Assembly (NCBI RefSeq): GCF_003315345.1
Contig: NZ_QNRO01000008.1
Span: 1 to 64,000 of the forward strand
Direction: 5' to 3'
Length of the DNA stretch: 64,000 bases
Origin: Marinobacter pelagius
GTDB taxonomy: Bacteria; Pseudomonadota; Gammaproteobacteria; Pseudomonadales; Oleiphilaceae
Part shown: positions 24,537 through 35,360 of the stretch, piece by piece
How the letters are laid out: the number at the start of each line of letters is the position of its first letter
Numbering within the stretch: the first letter of the stretch is position 1
The notes under the pieces: model-generated
Seen by the model: only the letters and a program-made list of their open reading frames with translations
The model's database searches: none
Told to the model about the DNA's origin: nothing
Position numbers and translations under genes: made by a program

Positions 24537-25298
24537 TCAGAGCCGCAGGCCGCCATCGATTTCGATCACCCGGCCGGAGGCGTAGTCGTTTTCGAAGATG
24601 AAGGCGACGGTGGAGGCGATTTCGGCCGGTTTGCCCATGCGTTTAAGGGGGATGCCGGCGGTCATTTTTTCCAGGGCTTCGGGTTTCATGGAACCGGTCA
24701 TTTCGGTTTCGATGAAGCCGGGGGCGATGCCCATGCAGCGGATGCCGTAGCGGGCGAGTTCCTTGGCCCAGACGGGGACCAGGGCGGAGACGCCGGCTTT
24801 AGCGGCGGAGTAGTTGCTCTGGCCCATGTTGCCGGCGCGGGAGATGGAGGCGATGTTGATGATGACGCCCTGGTCGCCGTTCTCGATCATGCGGGTGGCG
24901 GCTTCGCGACCGCACAGGAACACGCCGGTGAGGTTGACGTCGATGACGGACTGCCACTGGGACAGTTCCATGCGTTTCTCGACCTTGCCGTCCTTGACCT
25001 TCACCATCAGGCCGTCACGCAGGATGCCGGCGTTGTTGACCAGGCCGTTGAGTTGTCCGAAGTCTTCGACGATGGTTTTGAAGGTGGCTTCCACCTCGTC
25101 TTCTTTGGCCACGTTGCAGACGTAGGTTTTGGCTTCGCCGCCGGCTTTGTTGCAGGCTTCGGCGGCTTCTGCGAGTTTTTCCGGCATCAGGTCGATCAAT
25201 GCCACTTTGGCGCCTTTGCCCGCCAGGTATTCGGCCATGGCACGGCCCAGACCCTGGCCGCTGCCGGTGATTGCAATCACGGAATCTTGAAGTTTCAT
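24537..25298 (-). CDS. Short-chain dehydrogenase/reductase, FabG-like
   Basis: A 253-residue classical SDR. The cofactor motif TGSGQGLG is at 11-18, NNAG at 88-91, catalytic S151 in IASIS, and Y163/K167 in SNYSAAK. The C-terminal EIDGGLRL is FabG-like. The Asp at the end of the second strand (LIDLM) suggests a preference for NAD(H), as an acidic residue there usually disfavours NADP. The substrate cannot be named; annotations such as beta-ketoacyl-ACP reductase are generic for this class. It is monocistronic, transcribed away from the large REP cluster at 25.4-25.7 kb. Confidence 0.85.
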   Translation of the reverse strand: MKLQDSVIAITGSGQGLGRAMAEYLAGKGAKVALIDLMPEKLAEAAEACNKAGGEAKTYVCNVAKEDEVEATFKTIVEDFGQLNGLVNNAGILRDGLMVKVKDGKVEKRMELSQWQSVIDVNLTGVFLCGREAATRMIENGDQGVIINIASISRAGNMGQSNYSAAKAGVSALVPVWAKELARYGIRCMGIAPGFIETEMTGSMKPEALEKMTAGIPLKRMGKPAEIASTVAFIFENDYASGRVIEIDGGLRL

Positions 25299-25416
25299 GG
25301 TTTGCCCTAATTGAGTTATCAGGTGGTTTTACGTTTCTGTGTGCCGCGAAGAGTCGTTTTTGTGGTGGGGAGTATAACCGTGAAGCCGGGGTGAGATGAA
25401 CTTGGGGTCTGCACGT

Positions 25417-25740
25417 GGGGTCTGATGAAAGCCTTCATCTGACCCCGACTTGGACGGAAACTCTGGGGCTGGATCCGGAAGATGGGGTCAGAAGAAGGCT
25501 TTCTTCAGACCCCTTTGCAAGAGCCCAACTCGGGGTCAGAAGAACGAGTTCTTCAGACCCCTGTGCGGGGCGACACTCGGGGTCTGATGAAGGCTTTCAT
25601 CTGACCCCTGCTTGGAAGGGAACTCTGGGGCTGGATCTGAAAATGGGGTCAGAAGAAGGTTTTCTTCAGACCCCTGCTTGGGCTGAAGCTTCAGTGCTGG
25701 ATTTGAAGATGGGGTCAGAAGAACAAGTTCTTCAGACCCC
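25417..25740. repeat. REP-like cluster of six units upstream of fxsA
   Basis: Six units in 324 bp: R 25417-25446 (GATGAA), F 25484-25513 (GAAGAA), F 25532-25561 (GAAGAA), R 25579-25608 (GATGAA), F 25645-25674 (GAAGAA), F 25711-25740 (GAAGAA). The sequence R-F-F occurs twice, and the spacers after the R units are alike (TTGGA.GGAAACTCTGGGGCTGGATC), so the block looks like a duplicated triplet. A degenerate start of another unit lies at 25387-25412. The stretch fills the otherwise gene-free gap 25299-25786. Confidence 0.9.
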
Positions 25741-25786
25741 TGTGCAGCGCAGATCCCTGTGCATATACATACCAAAAGGAGGCACT

Positions 25787-26326
25787 TTGGCCATCTTTCT
25801 TTTCTTATTCATAGTCATGCCGATCGCCGAGATGGCGGTGTTGATCCAGGTGGGTGGCATGATAGGGGTGCTCAATACCATCGGGCTGGTGCTGCTGACG
25901 GCGGTGATCGGCGCATGGTTGTTGCGGCAGCAGGGGCTGGCGACGTTGCTTCGGGCGCGGCAGCGGCTGAACAGTGGTGAGTTGCCGGCCCGTGAAGTGG
26001 CCGAGGGGCTGATTCTGGCGGTGGGCGGTGCGTTGTTGCTGACGCCCGGCTTTATTACCGACACCATCGGCTTTCTGTGCCTGATCCCCGGTACCCGTCA
26101 TTTCTTCGCGGCCCAGGTGCTTAAGCGGATGGTGATTTCGGGGCAGAGCAGCAGTTTCTATTTCCGGGCCGGCGGGGGTGATCCGTTTGGTCAGGACCCC
26201 TTCGGTGGCCGTGACAACCCCTTTGGCCGGCAGCGTCCGTTCGATCGGGACGGGAACGGCGACATCATCGAGGGCGAGTACCAGGACCGCACCGAACGGG
26301 ACCACGATCGCATCGAAAAAAAGTGA
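25787..26326 (+). CDS. fxsA: FxsA family cytoplasmic membrane protein
   Basis: A 179-residue protein with the FxsA pattern: LFLFIVMPIAEMAVLIQVGGMIGVLNTI forms helices one and two, then LLRQQGLATLLRARQRLNSGELPAREVAEGLIL and a third helix with LLTPGFITDTIGFLCLIPGTR. FxsA overproduction in E. coli relieves phage T7 exclusion by the F plasmid; its normal role is unknown. TTG 25787 is the start because AAAGGAGG (25775-25782) precedes it; reading farther upstream only translates REP units. The hydrophilic, Gly/Asp/Arg-rich tail (GGRDNPFGRQRPFDRDG) is typical. It commonly precedes groES, as here. Confidence 0.92.
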   Translation: MAIFLFLFIVMPIAEMAVLIQVGGMIGVLNTIGLVLLTAVIGAWLLRQQGLATLLRARQRLNSGELPAREVAEGLILAVGGALLLTPGFITDTIGFLCLIPGTRHFFAAQVLKRMVISGQSSSFYFRAGGGDPFGQDPFGGRDNPFGRQRPFDRDGNGDIIEGEYQDRTERDHDRIEKK

Positions 26327-26347
26327 AAAAAATTTTCATCCGGGGTG

Positions 26348-26374
26348 TTGAAAATACCTACGCCAACCCCATTA
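26348..26374 (+). promoter_or_regulatory. Sigma-32 heat-shock promoter of groESL
   Basis: TTGAAA (26348-26353), a 13-nt spacer and CCCCATTA (26367-26374) match the sigma-32 consensus (CTTGAAA, 13-17 nt, CCCCATNT) closely. It lies 150 bp before groES, leaving a long leader (26380-26520) rich in short stems. Confidence 0.85.
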
Positions 26375-26523
26375 AGGTCTCACAAGTTCGCTGCGGGCTG
26401 ATATCGGCTGTAAATCAGCCGCTTATGCAGCCGGGCAATTTGGCTGGATCAGGTGCAAACCCGGTCCAACCTCATTAACAACTGTCATTGCCACATTAAT
26501 CTGACTATTGGAGAAACCGAGCA

Positions 26524-26811
26524 ATGAAAATTCGTCCGCTACACGATCGTGTTGTCGTGCGCCGTAAGGAAGAAGAAGAGAAAACTGCGGGTGGCATCGT
26601 GCTGCCGGGTAACGCCAAAGAGAAGCCTTCCCAGGGTGAAGTAATTGCCGTCGGTAACGGCCGCATCCTGGATAACGGCGAAACCCGCGCCCTGGCGGTC
26701 AAGGTGGGTGACACCGTGGTTTTCGGCCAGTACGCCGGTAACACCGTCAAGGTTGACGGTGAAGAGCTGCTCATCATGAGCGAGAACGACATCTACGGCG
26801 TGCTTGAGTGA
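26524..26811 (+). CDS. groES: Co-chaperonin GroES
   Basis: A 95-residue GroES (Cpn10) that caps the GroEL chamber. It starts [28 protein letters not shown], contains the mobile loop around residues 17-32, and ends ENDIYGVLE. Length and all conserved positions are normal. It is first gene of the groESL operon, 75 bp ahead of groEL, behind a sigma-32 promoter. Confidence 0.98.
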   Translation: MKIRPLHDRVVVRRKEEEEKTAGGIVLPGNAKEKPSQGEVIAVGNGRILDNGETRALAVKVGDTVVFGQYAGNTVKVDGEELLIMSENDIYGVLE

Positions 26812-26868
26812 TCGCTGAGGCGACAGGCACGAACGCTCATTAATCCGATTGGTTCAATTTCGGTTTAA

Positions 26869-28539
<1,671 letters not shown>

Positions 28540-28598
28540 TGCCGGCCAGATCCCGACCGGGCCCCGATTTCTGAGGCTTGGCCCGATCTACCCTGAAA

Positions 28599-28636
28599 AA
28601 CCCCGCACCGGGTCACACTGGTGCGGGGTTTTTTCG
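28599..28636 (+). terminator. groESL intrinsic terminator
   Basis: AACCCCGCACC (28599-28609) pairs with GGTGCGGGGTT (28620-28630), followed by TTTTCG and TTTTTT. It lies 60 bp after groEL. Confidence 0.93.
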
Positions 28637-28706
28637 TTTTTTGTCATGAACTTGCCCCATGCCTTTGTTAGACTCGGATTCCAGTCTTTTTTGTGTGTAT
28701 TAATGA

Positions 28707-29498
28707 ATGAGTGACGCCGAAACCAAATCCTTTTTTCGCCCGGGCAAGCTGCTGTTGCTGTTCCTGCTCGGGGCGCTGGTGTATTTGGTGGCACTCGTGA
28801 TCCTGGTGCCCGCCGGCTGGGTGTGGCAGCAGGCGTCCGCTCATGTGAATCTGCAACCCCAGCTGCAGGTCCGGCAGGTGTCGGGCAAGCTGTGGGACGG
28901 TGCCGCCGGGGTCGTGGTTGCCGGTTATCCGCTACGGGTGGATTGGGCACTGGGCTGGCCTTCCCTTGGCGGGATGACGATGCCCGTCGATATCAAACTG
29001 GATACGGCCCAATCCTCGCTCCAGGGTGATCTGACGATGGGCTGGCCACTGAGTGCCGCGCTGGATGCCTCGGGCCATATCGGGGTGGCCGAGTTCCGGG
29101 AACTGATCCGCAAGAGCCGCGGCGCGATGATCGAGGGGGATGTTACTATCGAGCGTCTGCAGCTGGCCTGGGAAGATAACCGGATTACCCGGGCCGATGG
29201 CCTTGCTACGTGGCCTGGCGGCCGGGTGACCTGGCCCATGGGGGACCAGACCGGTTCGGCGGATTTCCCGCCCATGCAGGCCAACCTCGATACGGTTCAG
29301 GGCGGGTTGGAGCTGAAGATCGCGGAGCAGGGCGGCAGCGGGCCCGCCGCCCAGGCCAATCTGCTCTGGAGCGGCATGATGGAAATCCAGGTCTACAAGC
29401 GTATGGTGGATCTGGCCGACCAGCCCTGGCCGGATTCGGCAAGTCCGGACGATGTGGTGTTCCGGGTCCGGCAACCGTTGATTCCGGGAGGCCTGTAA
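28707..29498 (+). CDS. gspN: Type II secretion system protein N
   Basis: A 263-residue inner-membrane protein with one N-terminal helix (LLLLFLLGALVYLVALVILV) and a periplasmic domain of the GspN type (GKLWDGAAGVV, LRVDWALGWPSL, repeated beta-rich segments). GspN is a non-universal part of type II secretion machines, with a proposed role near GspC. It lies 1 nt upstream of gspC in the gspN-gspC-gspD order typical of Marinobacter, Pseudomonas Xcp-like and Acinetobacter-like loci. The remaining gsp genes are not in the window. Confidence 0.88.
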   Translation: MSDAETKSFFRPGKLLLLFLLGALVYLVALVILVPAGWVWQQASAHVNLQPQLQVRQVSGKLWDGAAGVVVAGYPLRVDWALGWPSLGGMTMPVDIKLDTAQSSLQGDLTMGWPLSAALDASGHIGVAEFRELIRKSRGAMIEGDVTIERLQLAWEDNRITRADGLATWPGGRVTWPMGDQTGSADFPPMQANLDTVQGGLELKIAEQGGSGPAAQANLLWSGMMEIQVYKRMVDLADQPWPDSASPDDVVFRVRQPLIPGGL

Positions 29499-29499
29499 T

Positions 29500-30351
29500 A
29501 TGATGGTATTTCCTCGCCAGGCCCAGGCTCGCGTCTCCCGGATTCTCGCAAATCTGTTGCTGCTGGGGCTGACCCTCTACCTCGCGGTTGCCCTGGCCCG
29601 GGTCACTTGGCTGGTGGCCTGGGATGACCGTCCGGTGCCGGTGGCACCGTCCTCGGAGGCGCTGGGAATGGCTGCATCCGGTGGCCAGGATTTCCCCATC
29701 GCTGGTTATGATTTCTTCGGGCGCCCCAGTGTTCAGGCGGGCGTGGCGGATTCCGTGAAACGCTCGGCGCCGGAGACCGGTCTGCGCCTGCGGCTTGAAG
29801 GAGTGCTGGTTGGCGAACGTCCGGAGGTTTCCGGTGCTATAGTTGCAGGAAGTAACGGCGAAACGGCCTATTATCGCGTGGGTGACATGTTGCCCGGCAG
29901 TGCCGAGCTGGTCGAGGTGGAGCCGAACCGGATTCTTTTGCGCCGGAGCGGGCGTTATGAATCACTGACCTTTGAGGAATCGGTTGATTCCGGCATGGTT
30001 GCAGAAGTGGAGGATGTACCGGCAGAATCGTCACCGGAGGCGTTCCTGGCGAGTGTCCGGGAGCAGGTGGAGAGCCAGGGTGCCGCGGTGCTGGCCCAGT
30101 ACGGCCTGAGCCCGGTGGATGACAGCGGCATGTCAGGTTATGTCTACGACGGTTCCAACGCCATGCTCAACGCAGTCAACCTGCAGGCCGGGGACGTGAT
30201 CACTGCCATCAACGGCCAGCGGCTGGGTGATCTGGAACAGGACAAATCCCTGCTGGAAAGCTGGCGCGGCCAGGCCCAGCTGGAAATCGAAATCGAGCGT
30301 GACGGAAGCATCCTCACTTTTAGTTATGCCATACCCGAGCAGTGGCGCTGA
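29500..30351 (+). CDS. gspC: Type II secretion system protein GspC
   Basis: A 283-residue inner-membrane protein. A single N-terminal helix (ILANLLLLGLTLYLAVALARV) is followed by the HR domain (LRLRLEGVLVG... AIVAGSNGETAYYRVGDMLPGSAELVEVEPNRILLRRSGRYESL), which contacts the secretin GspD. A C-terminal PDZ domain follows (SGYVYDGSNAMLNAVNLQAGDVITAINGQRLGDLE). It links the inner-membrane platform to the outer-membrane channel. The 3' end runs 10 nt past the upstream frame of gspD; the accepted gspD start at 30384 is 32 nt downstream. Confidence 0.93.
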   Translation: MMVFPRQAQARVSRILANLLLLGLTLYLAVALARVTWLVAWDDRPVPVAPSSEALGMAASGGQDFPIAGYDFFGRPSVQAGVADSVKRSAPETGLRLRLEGVLVGERPEVSGAIVAGSNGETAYYRVGDMLPGSAELVEVEPNRILLRRSGRYESLTFEESVDSGMVAEVEDVPAESSPEAFLASVREQVESQGAAVLAQYGLSPVDDSGMSGYVYDGSNAMLNAVNLQAGDVITAINGQRLGDLEQDKSLLESWRGQAQLEIEIERDGSILTFSYAIPEQWR

Positions 30352-30383
30352 ACGGGATCAACGATACAGGACGAAATCGCCAG

Positions 30384-32345
30384 ATGTATAACCACAAGAC
30401 GAATCTTCTACGGGCCATTGCGCTGCTGATCCTTCTCCCGATGATGTCCCTGGCGTACGCACAGGAAGAGACCTGGAGGCTGAATCTCAAGGATGCGGAT
30501 ATCCGTGCCTTCGTGACCCAGGTGGCAGACATCACCGGCTACAGCTTTGTGGTGGATCCCCGGGTCAAGGGCAAGGTGACGGTGCTCTCCAGCGCCCCCA
30601 TGAACAAGGATGAAATCTACGATCTGTTCCTGGCGGTTCTGAACGTGCATGGTTTTACCGCCATTCCCGGGGAAGAGGTGATCAAGATCGTGCAGCAGGT
30701 GGACGCCAAGCAGTCCGCGGAAATTCTTTCCCGCTTTGAGGAAACGCCCTCGGAGCAACTGATCACCCGGGTAATCCAGATTGATAACGCCAACGCCCTG
30801 GAACTGGTGCCCATCCTGCGTCCTCTGGTCGCCAAGTACGGACACCTGGCCGGTGTGGCGGCGGCCAATGCCCTGATTGTCAGTGACCACCGTTCCAATA
30901 TCGAACGCATCGAGCAGATCGTCCGGGAGCTGGACAGCCCCTCCAAGTACGAGGTGGAAGTGATCCAGCTGCAGGAAGCCTGGGTCGGTGACATGGTGAC
31001 CCTGCTGCAGGAGCTGGCGCCGGATGAATTGGGTAAGGCCGGGGGCGAGAATGCCGCCCGCAAGTACAGCGTCACCGCCGATGAGCGCAGCAACCGTCTG
31101 ATTCTCCGGGGCGATGAAACCTTCCGGGAAAAGATGCGTGAGTTGATCCGCAAGCTGGACCAGCCCTCGGCCACCGGTGGCACCACCAAGGTGATTCGGC
31201 TGAAGCATGCCGATGCCAAGAATCTGACCGAGATCCTCAAGGGTGTGATGGGTGAGGTGCTCAAGGAAGGCAGTGCGGCCAGTGGCGGCGGTACCGGCGG
31301 TGCCAGTGGGAATCCGAACAACAATTTTTCAGTCTTCGCGGACGAGGGCCTGAACGCCCTGGTGGTCCGTGGTGATCCCTCTCTGATGCAGGAAGCCGAG
31401 CAGATTGTGGCGCAACTGGATGTTCGCCGGGCCCAGGTGATGATTGAGGCGGCCATTGTCGAGATCAGTGATGAGCTGGGGCAGGACCTCGGCGTCCAGC
31501 TCGCGGCGGGGGACGAGTCCGGTGAATCGACACCGGTAGTCGGTACCAACTTCGGCAACGTCGGTCGGAGTCTCGGGGATGTGCTCACTGCAATCCTGAG
31601 TGGGTCGGCAATCACCCCGGCGACGGGAGGTATCACCATCGGCGCGGGCGAGCGGGACGAGGATGGCCTGAGCTGGGGTATCCTGCTCCAGGCGTTGTCC
31701 ACCTCTACTGCAGCGAACCTGCTGTCCACGCCGAGCATCATTACCCTGGATAACCAGGAATCCGAGATCACCGTGGGTCAGAACGTGCCGTTCCGGACTG
31801 GCCAGACGGCCGTTACCGGCGATGGCCTGAGCAACCCGTTCACGACCATCGAGCGCCGCGACGTGGGCCTGACCCTCAAGGTCACCCCGACCATCAGCGC
31901 CGACGGCCTGGTTCGGCTGGTGGTGGAGCAGACCACCGAGAGCGTGGCCGACAGCATCGAGAATGCCTCCGATATCGTCACCAACAAGCGTGAAATCAAG
32001 ACCACTGTACTGGCGGACGACGGCGAAACCATCGTCCTCGGTGGCCTGACCCGCGACGATCTGCAGGTCACCAAGAGCAAGGTGCCCCTGCTGGGGGATA
32101 TCCCGGTCCTCGGCCGCCTGTTCTCCTCCGAATCCCAGAGCCGCATCAAGCGTAACCTGCTGGTGTTCCTGCGCCCGACCATCATGCTCGGCAAGGCTGA
32201 CGCCGTCGCCGCGACCGACGACAAGTACAAGGCACTGTGGGACGTGAACCTGAACGTCCGCGAGAAGCTCGGCCTCCCCCGGGGGGAACAGCGGCCGGCG
32301 ATTGATGAGCTGTTTGATGCCGGCAGCGAGATGCGGGCGCAGTGA
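30384..32345 (+). CDS. gspD: Type II secretion system secretin GspD
   Basis: A 653-residue outer-membrane secretin. A signal peptide (LLRAIALLILLPMMSLAYA) is followed by the N0 domain (WRLNLKDADIRAFVTQVADITGYSFVVDPRVKG), N1-N3 domains with repeated ELDSPSKYEVEV-like units, a Gly/Ser-rich loop (GSAASGGGTGGASGNP), and the secretin core from about residue 360 to LLVFLRPTIM. A C-terminal tail after this resembles an S-domain. It forms the exit pore with GspC. ATG 30384 starts the signal peptide. An operon with gspN and gspC is clear. Adjacent REP units follow the stop. Confidence 0.96.
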   Translation: MYNHKTNLLRAIALLILLPMMSLAYAQEETWRLNLKDADIRAFVTQVADITGYSFVVDPRVKGKVTVLSSAPMNKDEIYDLFLAVLNVHGFTAIPGEEVIKIVQQVDAKQSAEILSRFEETPSEQLITRVIQIDNANALELVPILRPLVAKYGHLAGVAAANALIVSDHRSNIERIEQIVRELDSPSKYEVEVIQLQEAWVGDMVTLLQELAPDELGKAGGENAARKYSVTADERSNRLILRGDETFREKMRELIRKLDQPSATGGTTKVIRLKHADAKNLTEILKGVMGEVLKEGSAASGGGTGGASGNPNNNFSVFADEGLNALVVRGDPSLMQEAEQIVAQLDVRRAQVMIEAAIVEISDELGQDLGVQLAAGDESGESTPVVGTNFGNVGRSLGDVLTAILSGSAITPATGGITIGAGERDEDGLSWGILLQALSTSTAANLLSTPSIITLDNQESEITVGQNVPFRTGQTAVTGDGLSNPFTTIERRDVGLTLKVTPTISADGLVRLVVEQTTESVADSIENASDIVTNKREIKTTVLADDGETIVLGGLTRDDLQVTKSKVPLLGDIPVLGRLFSSESQSRIKRNLLVFLRPTIMLGKADAVAATDDKYKALWDVNLNVREKLGLPRGEQRPAIDELFDAGSEMRAQ

Positions 32346-32402
32346 TGAAAAAGGGGGCTTGTGCACCTCTTGGGGTCACCCCTCGGGGTCTGATCCAACT
32401 CA

Positions 32403-32546
32403 GGGGTCTGATGAACTCGTTCATCTGACCCAATCTTAGGCCCAACTCAGGGGTCTGATGAAGACCTTCATCTGACCCCATGTTCAGGCGGAACCTGGGA
32501 GCATGAAGTCCAAGCCGGGGTCAGATGAACGAGTTCATCAGACCCC
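32403..32546. repeat. REP-like cluster (R 32403-32432, R 32450-32479, F 32517-32546)
   Basis: Three units, all GATGAA type, order R-R-F. The first R unit lacks the last C. The F unit has a loop ACGAGT that extends pairing. Partial arms flank the block (GGGGTCACCCC at 32372 and CATCAGACCCC near 32555). It lies between convergent gspD and the M48 protease. Confidence 0.88.
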
Positions 32547-32600
32547 AAGGGGAGCATCAGACCCCTGAGTCCCATCTGACTCCACCTCCACCCTGCCGTC

Positions 32601-34574
32601 CTACAACGGCGGCATCGGACAATCCATCTGATCCGCCACCAGCCGCATCAGTTCATACTCCCTGACCTCCACCTTGCCATCGTGGCTCACACAATGAGCG
32701 CAGGCGTCGATGATGGCGGGCTTGAGCAGCGGCGACAGGCTGTTCAGCGCCCTCAGAGCCTCCTGCAGCTGCCGCATGGTGACTTTCTCCAAGGGCGGGA
32801 GGTCTTCCTTCCGGCTATCTACAAAGCCGGCAATGGCCTCCTGATACAGCTTCTGCGCCTCGGTGTTATCGGCGGTCCCGGCGCGGGCCATGAGGCTCAG
32901 CAATCGTTGGATCGCCGGTAACAGCGGTTTATAGCTCTTGTGCCGAACGGGCACCACCCGTCCGGCGTTATCGCCGAGGTGGCGGGACAGAAAGCTGGTG
33001 AGGGTCAGCTCGAACAGGCTGATCTTCTCGTCCGCCGCTGCGAGCTTCCGCACATTATTGATCAGCCCCTCCCGTTCCTCCGGATCCAGCTTGCGCAGCG
33101 CCGGCATGGCCAGTTCCAGGGCGGGGAAGCGCACGCCTTCACCAATGCTTTTCAGGGCTGGGAGGATCTTGGCCATGATCTCCGGCTGACAGCCCAGCAC
33201 CGGGTGCTCGGGCAGCAGGGCCAGGCGTTCCTTTTGTAATTCCCGCGAGAGCTCACAGACGAGCATGGCATAACAAAGTTGGATGGCGCCGGCGCGGGTG
33301 TAGAGCAGGGTACGAAAGGTGGCCGGAATCTGCTCGAGGAATGCGATGGCGAAGTCCTCGCCCTGCCGGGTGACTGTGCCCACGTGGCTCGACAGTTCTT
33401 TCGCCGGCACCGGCGCGGCGCGGCTAATGGGTGAGGTGCGGCCGGACCGGACCGGCTGGTAGATGTCCCGGGCAACGTCCGCAATACCCGCCGCACCGGC
33501 CGGAGCCTGGGTTCCGGTACGGAGATCGGCGCTGGGCCGGGTATCCCGCAGACGGCTGCGCAGGCGGGCCAGCAGGCCGGGCTGGATGGTGTTGATGCGC
33601 ACATCGATGGGCGGATGCGAGGCCAGCAGCGAGGTGAATTTCATCCGCGCGGCTTCGCCGAAACACATGTGGTTCATATCACTGGCATGGCTGGTGGTAT
33701 CCAGGTATCCGCCTTTCATGCCGATCTTGAACAGGGCGCCGCCGATGCCTTCGGGATTGCGCGTAAACTGCACCGAGGAGGCGTCCGCGAGCATCTCCCG
33801 CTGGCGGGACACCGCAGACTGGATCAGGCGGCCAAAAAACACGCCCACATAACCGATGATCATCAGGGCCAGGCCCACCAGCGCCATGGCGGCCTGGGCG
33901 CGGCCATCGCGGTTGCGGGAGCGGATGCCATGGCTGCTGTAGAAGCCGGCGCGCAGCAGGAACTGGCCGATCTGCCCGATCATCAGGATGCCGGCCAGCA
34001 GGGCAATCAGGCGGACGTTAATCCGCATGTCACCATTGAGTATATGGCTGAATTCGTGCCCCACCACGCCCTGCAGTTCGTCCCGCGTGAGCTGGGTGAG
34101 GGCACCGTGGGTGACCACCATCACTGCCTCGCCCGGCGTGTAACCGGCCACAAAGGCATTGATGCCGGTCTCCTGGTCCATCACATACAGTTCCGGCACC
34201 GTCACACCACTGGCAATGGCCATTTCCTCGACAATGTTGCGCAGTTTGCGCTCGTCCGGATCGCGGGTATCCGGATCAATGGCGCGGGCGCCGACCATGC
34301 GGGCCACCCGTTCACCACCGCCGGCCAGGTCGACCCAGCGCACCAGCGAACCGATGCCAATCAGGGCGACCACCGCCGAGGCGGTAATGAGACCGTGGCT
34401 TGAGAGCAGCCAGTGGTGGAAGGCGAGGCTGGAGGTTTCGCTACGGGTGACCAGGTAGCCAACGACGCAGACCGCGAGGGTGATCAGCACCACCGCGGTC
34501 AGGAACAGGAACACCAGCAAACCGGTGTTGCGCCGGGCATGGGCCTGGCGCTGGAAGAATCCGGGATGAGCCAT
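32601..34574 (-). CDS. M48-family membrane metalloprotease with long C-terminal domain
   Basis: A 657-residue HtpX/Ste24-like protease. Two N-terminal helices (about 18-42 and 60-78) are followed by the catalytic HEFSH at H173-H177 and two further helices (about 188-212, 225-250). The third zinc ligand region is EMLADASSVQF. After about residue 320 comes a 330-residue cytoplasmic extension, helical with a TerB-like end (ISLFELTLTSFLSRHL, CAHCVSHDGKVEVREYELMRLVADQM). HtpX itself is about 290 residues. The gene is 10 nt downstream of lemA, a pairing common in Gammaproteobacteria and suggesting a joint envelope quality-control role. Confidence 0.88.
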   Translation of the reverse strand: MAHPGFFQRQAHARRNTGLLVFLFLTAVVLITLAVCVVGYLVTRSETSSLAFHHWLLSSHGLITASAVVALIGIGSLVRWVDLAGGGERVARMVGARAIDPDTRDPDERKLRNIVEEMAIASGVTVPELYVMDQETGINAFVAGYTPGEAVMVVTHGALTQLTRDELQGVVGHEFSHILNGDMRINVRLIALLAGILMIGQIGQFLLRAGFYSSHGIRSRNRDGRAQAAMALVGLALMIIGYVGVFFGRLIQSAVSRQREMLADASSVQFTRNPEGIGGALFKIGMKGGYLDTTSHASDMNHMCFGEAARMKFTSLLASHPPIDVRINTIQPGLLARLRSRLRDTRPSADLRTGTQAPAGAAGIADVARDIYQPVRSGRTSPISRAAPVPAKELSSHVGTVTRQGEDFAIAFLEQIPATFRTLLYTRAGAIQLCYAMLVCELSRELQKERLALLPEHPVLGCQPEIMAKILPALKSIGEGVRFPALELAMPALRKLDPEEREGLINNVRKLAAADEKISLFELTLTSFLSRHLGDNAGRVVPVRHKSYKPLLPAIQRLLSLMARAGTADNTEAQKLYQEAIAGFVDSRKEDLPPLEKVTMRQLQEALRALNSLSPLLKPAIIDACAHCVSHDGKVEVREYELMRLVADQMDCPMPPL

Positions 34575-34584
34575 GGCTCAGACC

Positions 34585-35172
34585 TTAAAATGCAACTTTC
34601 GGGGCCTGGCGGGCTTCCGGGGACTCGAGCTGGAGCTGAGCGGTTTCCTTGAACGCGAACATGCCCGCGACGATGTTGTTGGGGAACTTCTCGCGGAAGA
34701 TGTTGTAGTTCATCACGCCATCGTTGTAGGCCTGACGGGCAAAGGAAACCCGGTTCTCGGTGCTGGAGAGCTCTTCCATCAGCTGCTGGATGGTTTCGTT
34801 GGCCTTCAGCTCCGGGTAATTTTCTGCCACGGCGTAGAAGTTGGCCAAGGCCTTGGTCAGCAGGTTTTCGGCGCCGCCCAGGCGCTGGATCTTGGTGCTG
34901 TCCCCCGGGTCAGTGGCGGCATCCTTCTGGGCGCTGACCGCGTTGTTACGGGCTTCCATCACCTGGGTGAGGGTGGATTTCTCGTGGGTCAGGTAGGCCT
35001 TGGCGGCTTCCACCAGGTTGGGAATCAGGTCGTGGCGCCGCTGCAGCTGCACGTCAATCTGGGCAAAGCCGTTCTTGAACTGGTTGCGCAGGGACACCAG
35101 CTGGTTGTAGATGAACACCAGATAGATCACGACGACAGCGATCACTGCCAGGCCGATAAGGGTCGTTCCCAT
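34585..35172 (-). CDS. lemA: LemA family protein
   Basis: A 195-residue protein with one N-terminal helix (LIGLAVIAVVVIYLVFIYNQLVSL) and the LemA helical bundle (NQFKNGFAQIDVQLQRRHDLIPNLVEAAKAYLTHEKSTL, ARQAYNDGVMNYNIFREKFPNNIVAGMF). The biochemical role is not established; the family often travels with HtpX-like M48 proteases or TPM-domain proteins. The protease gene follows after 10 nt in the same operon. Confidence 0.93.
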   Translation of the reverse strand: MGTTLIGLAVIAVVVIYLVFIYNQLVSLRNQFKNGFAQIDVQLQRRHDLIPNLVEAAKAYLTHEKSTLTQVMEARNNAVSAQKDAATDPGDSTKIQRLGGAENLLTKALANFYAVAENYPELKANETIQQLMEELSSTENRVSFARQAYNDGVMNYNIFREKFPNNIVAGMFAFKETAQLQLESPEARQAPKVAF

Positions 35173-35285
35173 TTCAACTCCTCTGAATGGTTGGTCTGAA
35201 TCTACTTCCTTGAGTATCCATGATTTTTTCAGAGATTTCCCGGCAGGGTTGTATCAATTTGTTCATTTTTGGTGCTGAGCGGATA

Positions 35286-35314
35286 CAAAAACGCCCGCAC
35301 GGAGGCGGGCGTTT
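35286..35314 (-). terminator. sodB intrinsic terminator
   Basis: AAACGCCCGC (35289-35298) pairs with GCGGGCGTTT (35305-35314). On the minus strand the stem is followed by TTT and TGTATCC. It lies about 47 bp after the sodB stop and before the lemA operon start. Confidence 0.85.
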
Positions 35315-35360
35315 GCCGGCGGCCCGGGTGGACCGCCGTCTGAAAGCCAGAATCGGCTGA

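Noticed and set aside
25417..25740. Possible CRISPR array (regular palindromic repeats with spacers)
   Set aside because: The repeats alternate in orientation, vary in arm sequence, have related spacers of unequal length and no cas genes nearby. The same unit recurs singly all over the window. It is a REP array.
25415..25786. Extension of fxsA upstream to an ATG at 25415
   Set aside because: The added residues are translations of REP units (GSDE, LTP, SSDP repeats). The TTG at 25787 has a strong ribosome site.
32372..32382. Extra REP unit next to gspD (GGGGTCACCCC)
   Set aside because: Too short to form the 13-nt arms; treated as debris of the neighbouring cluster rather than a unit.
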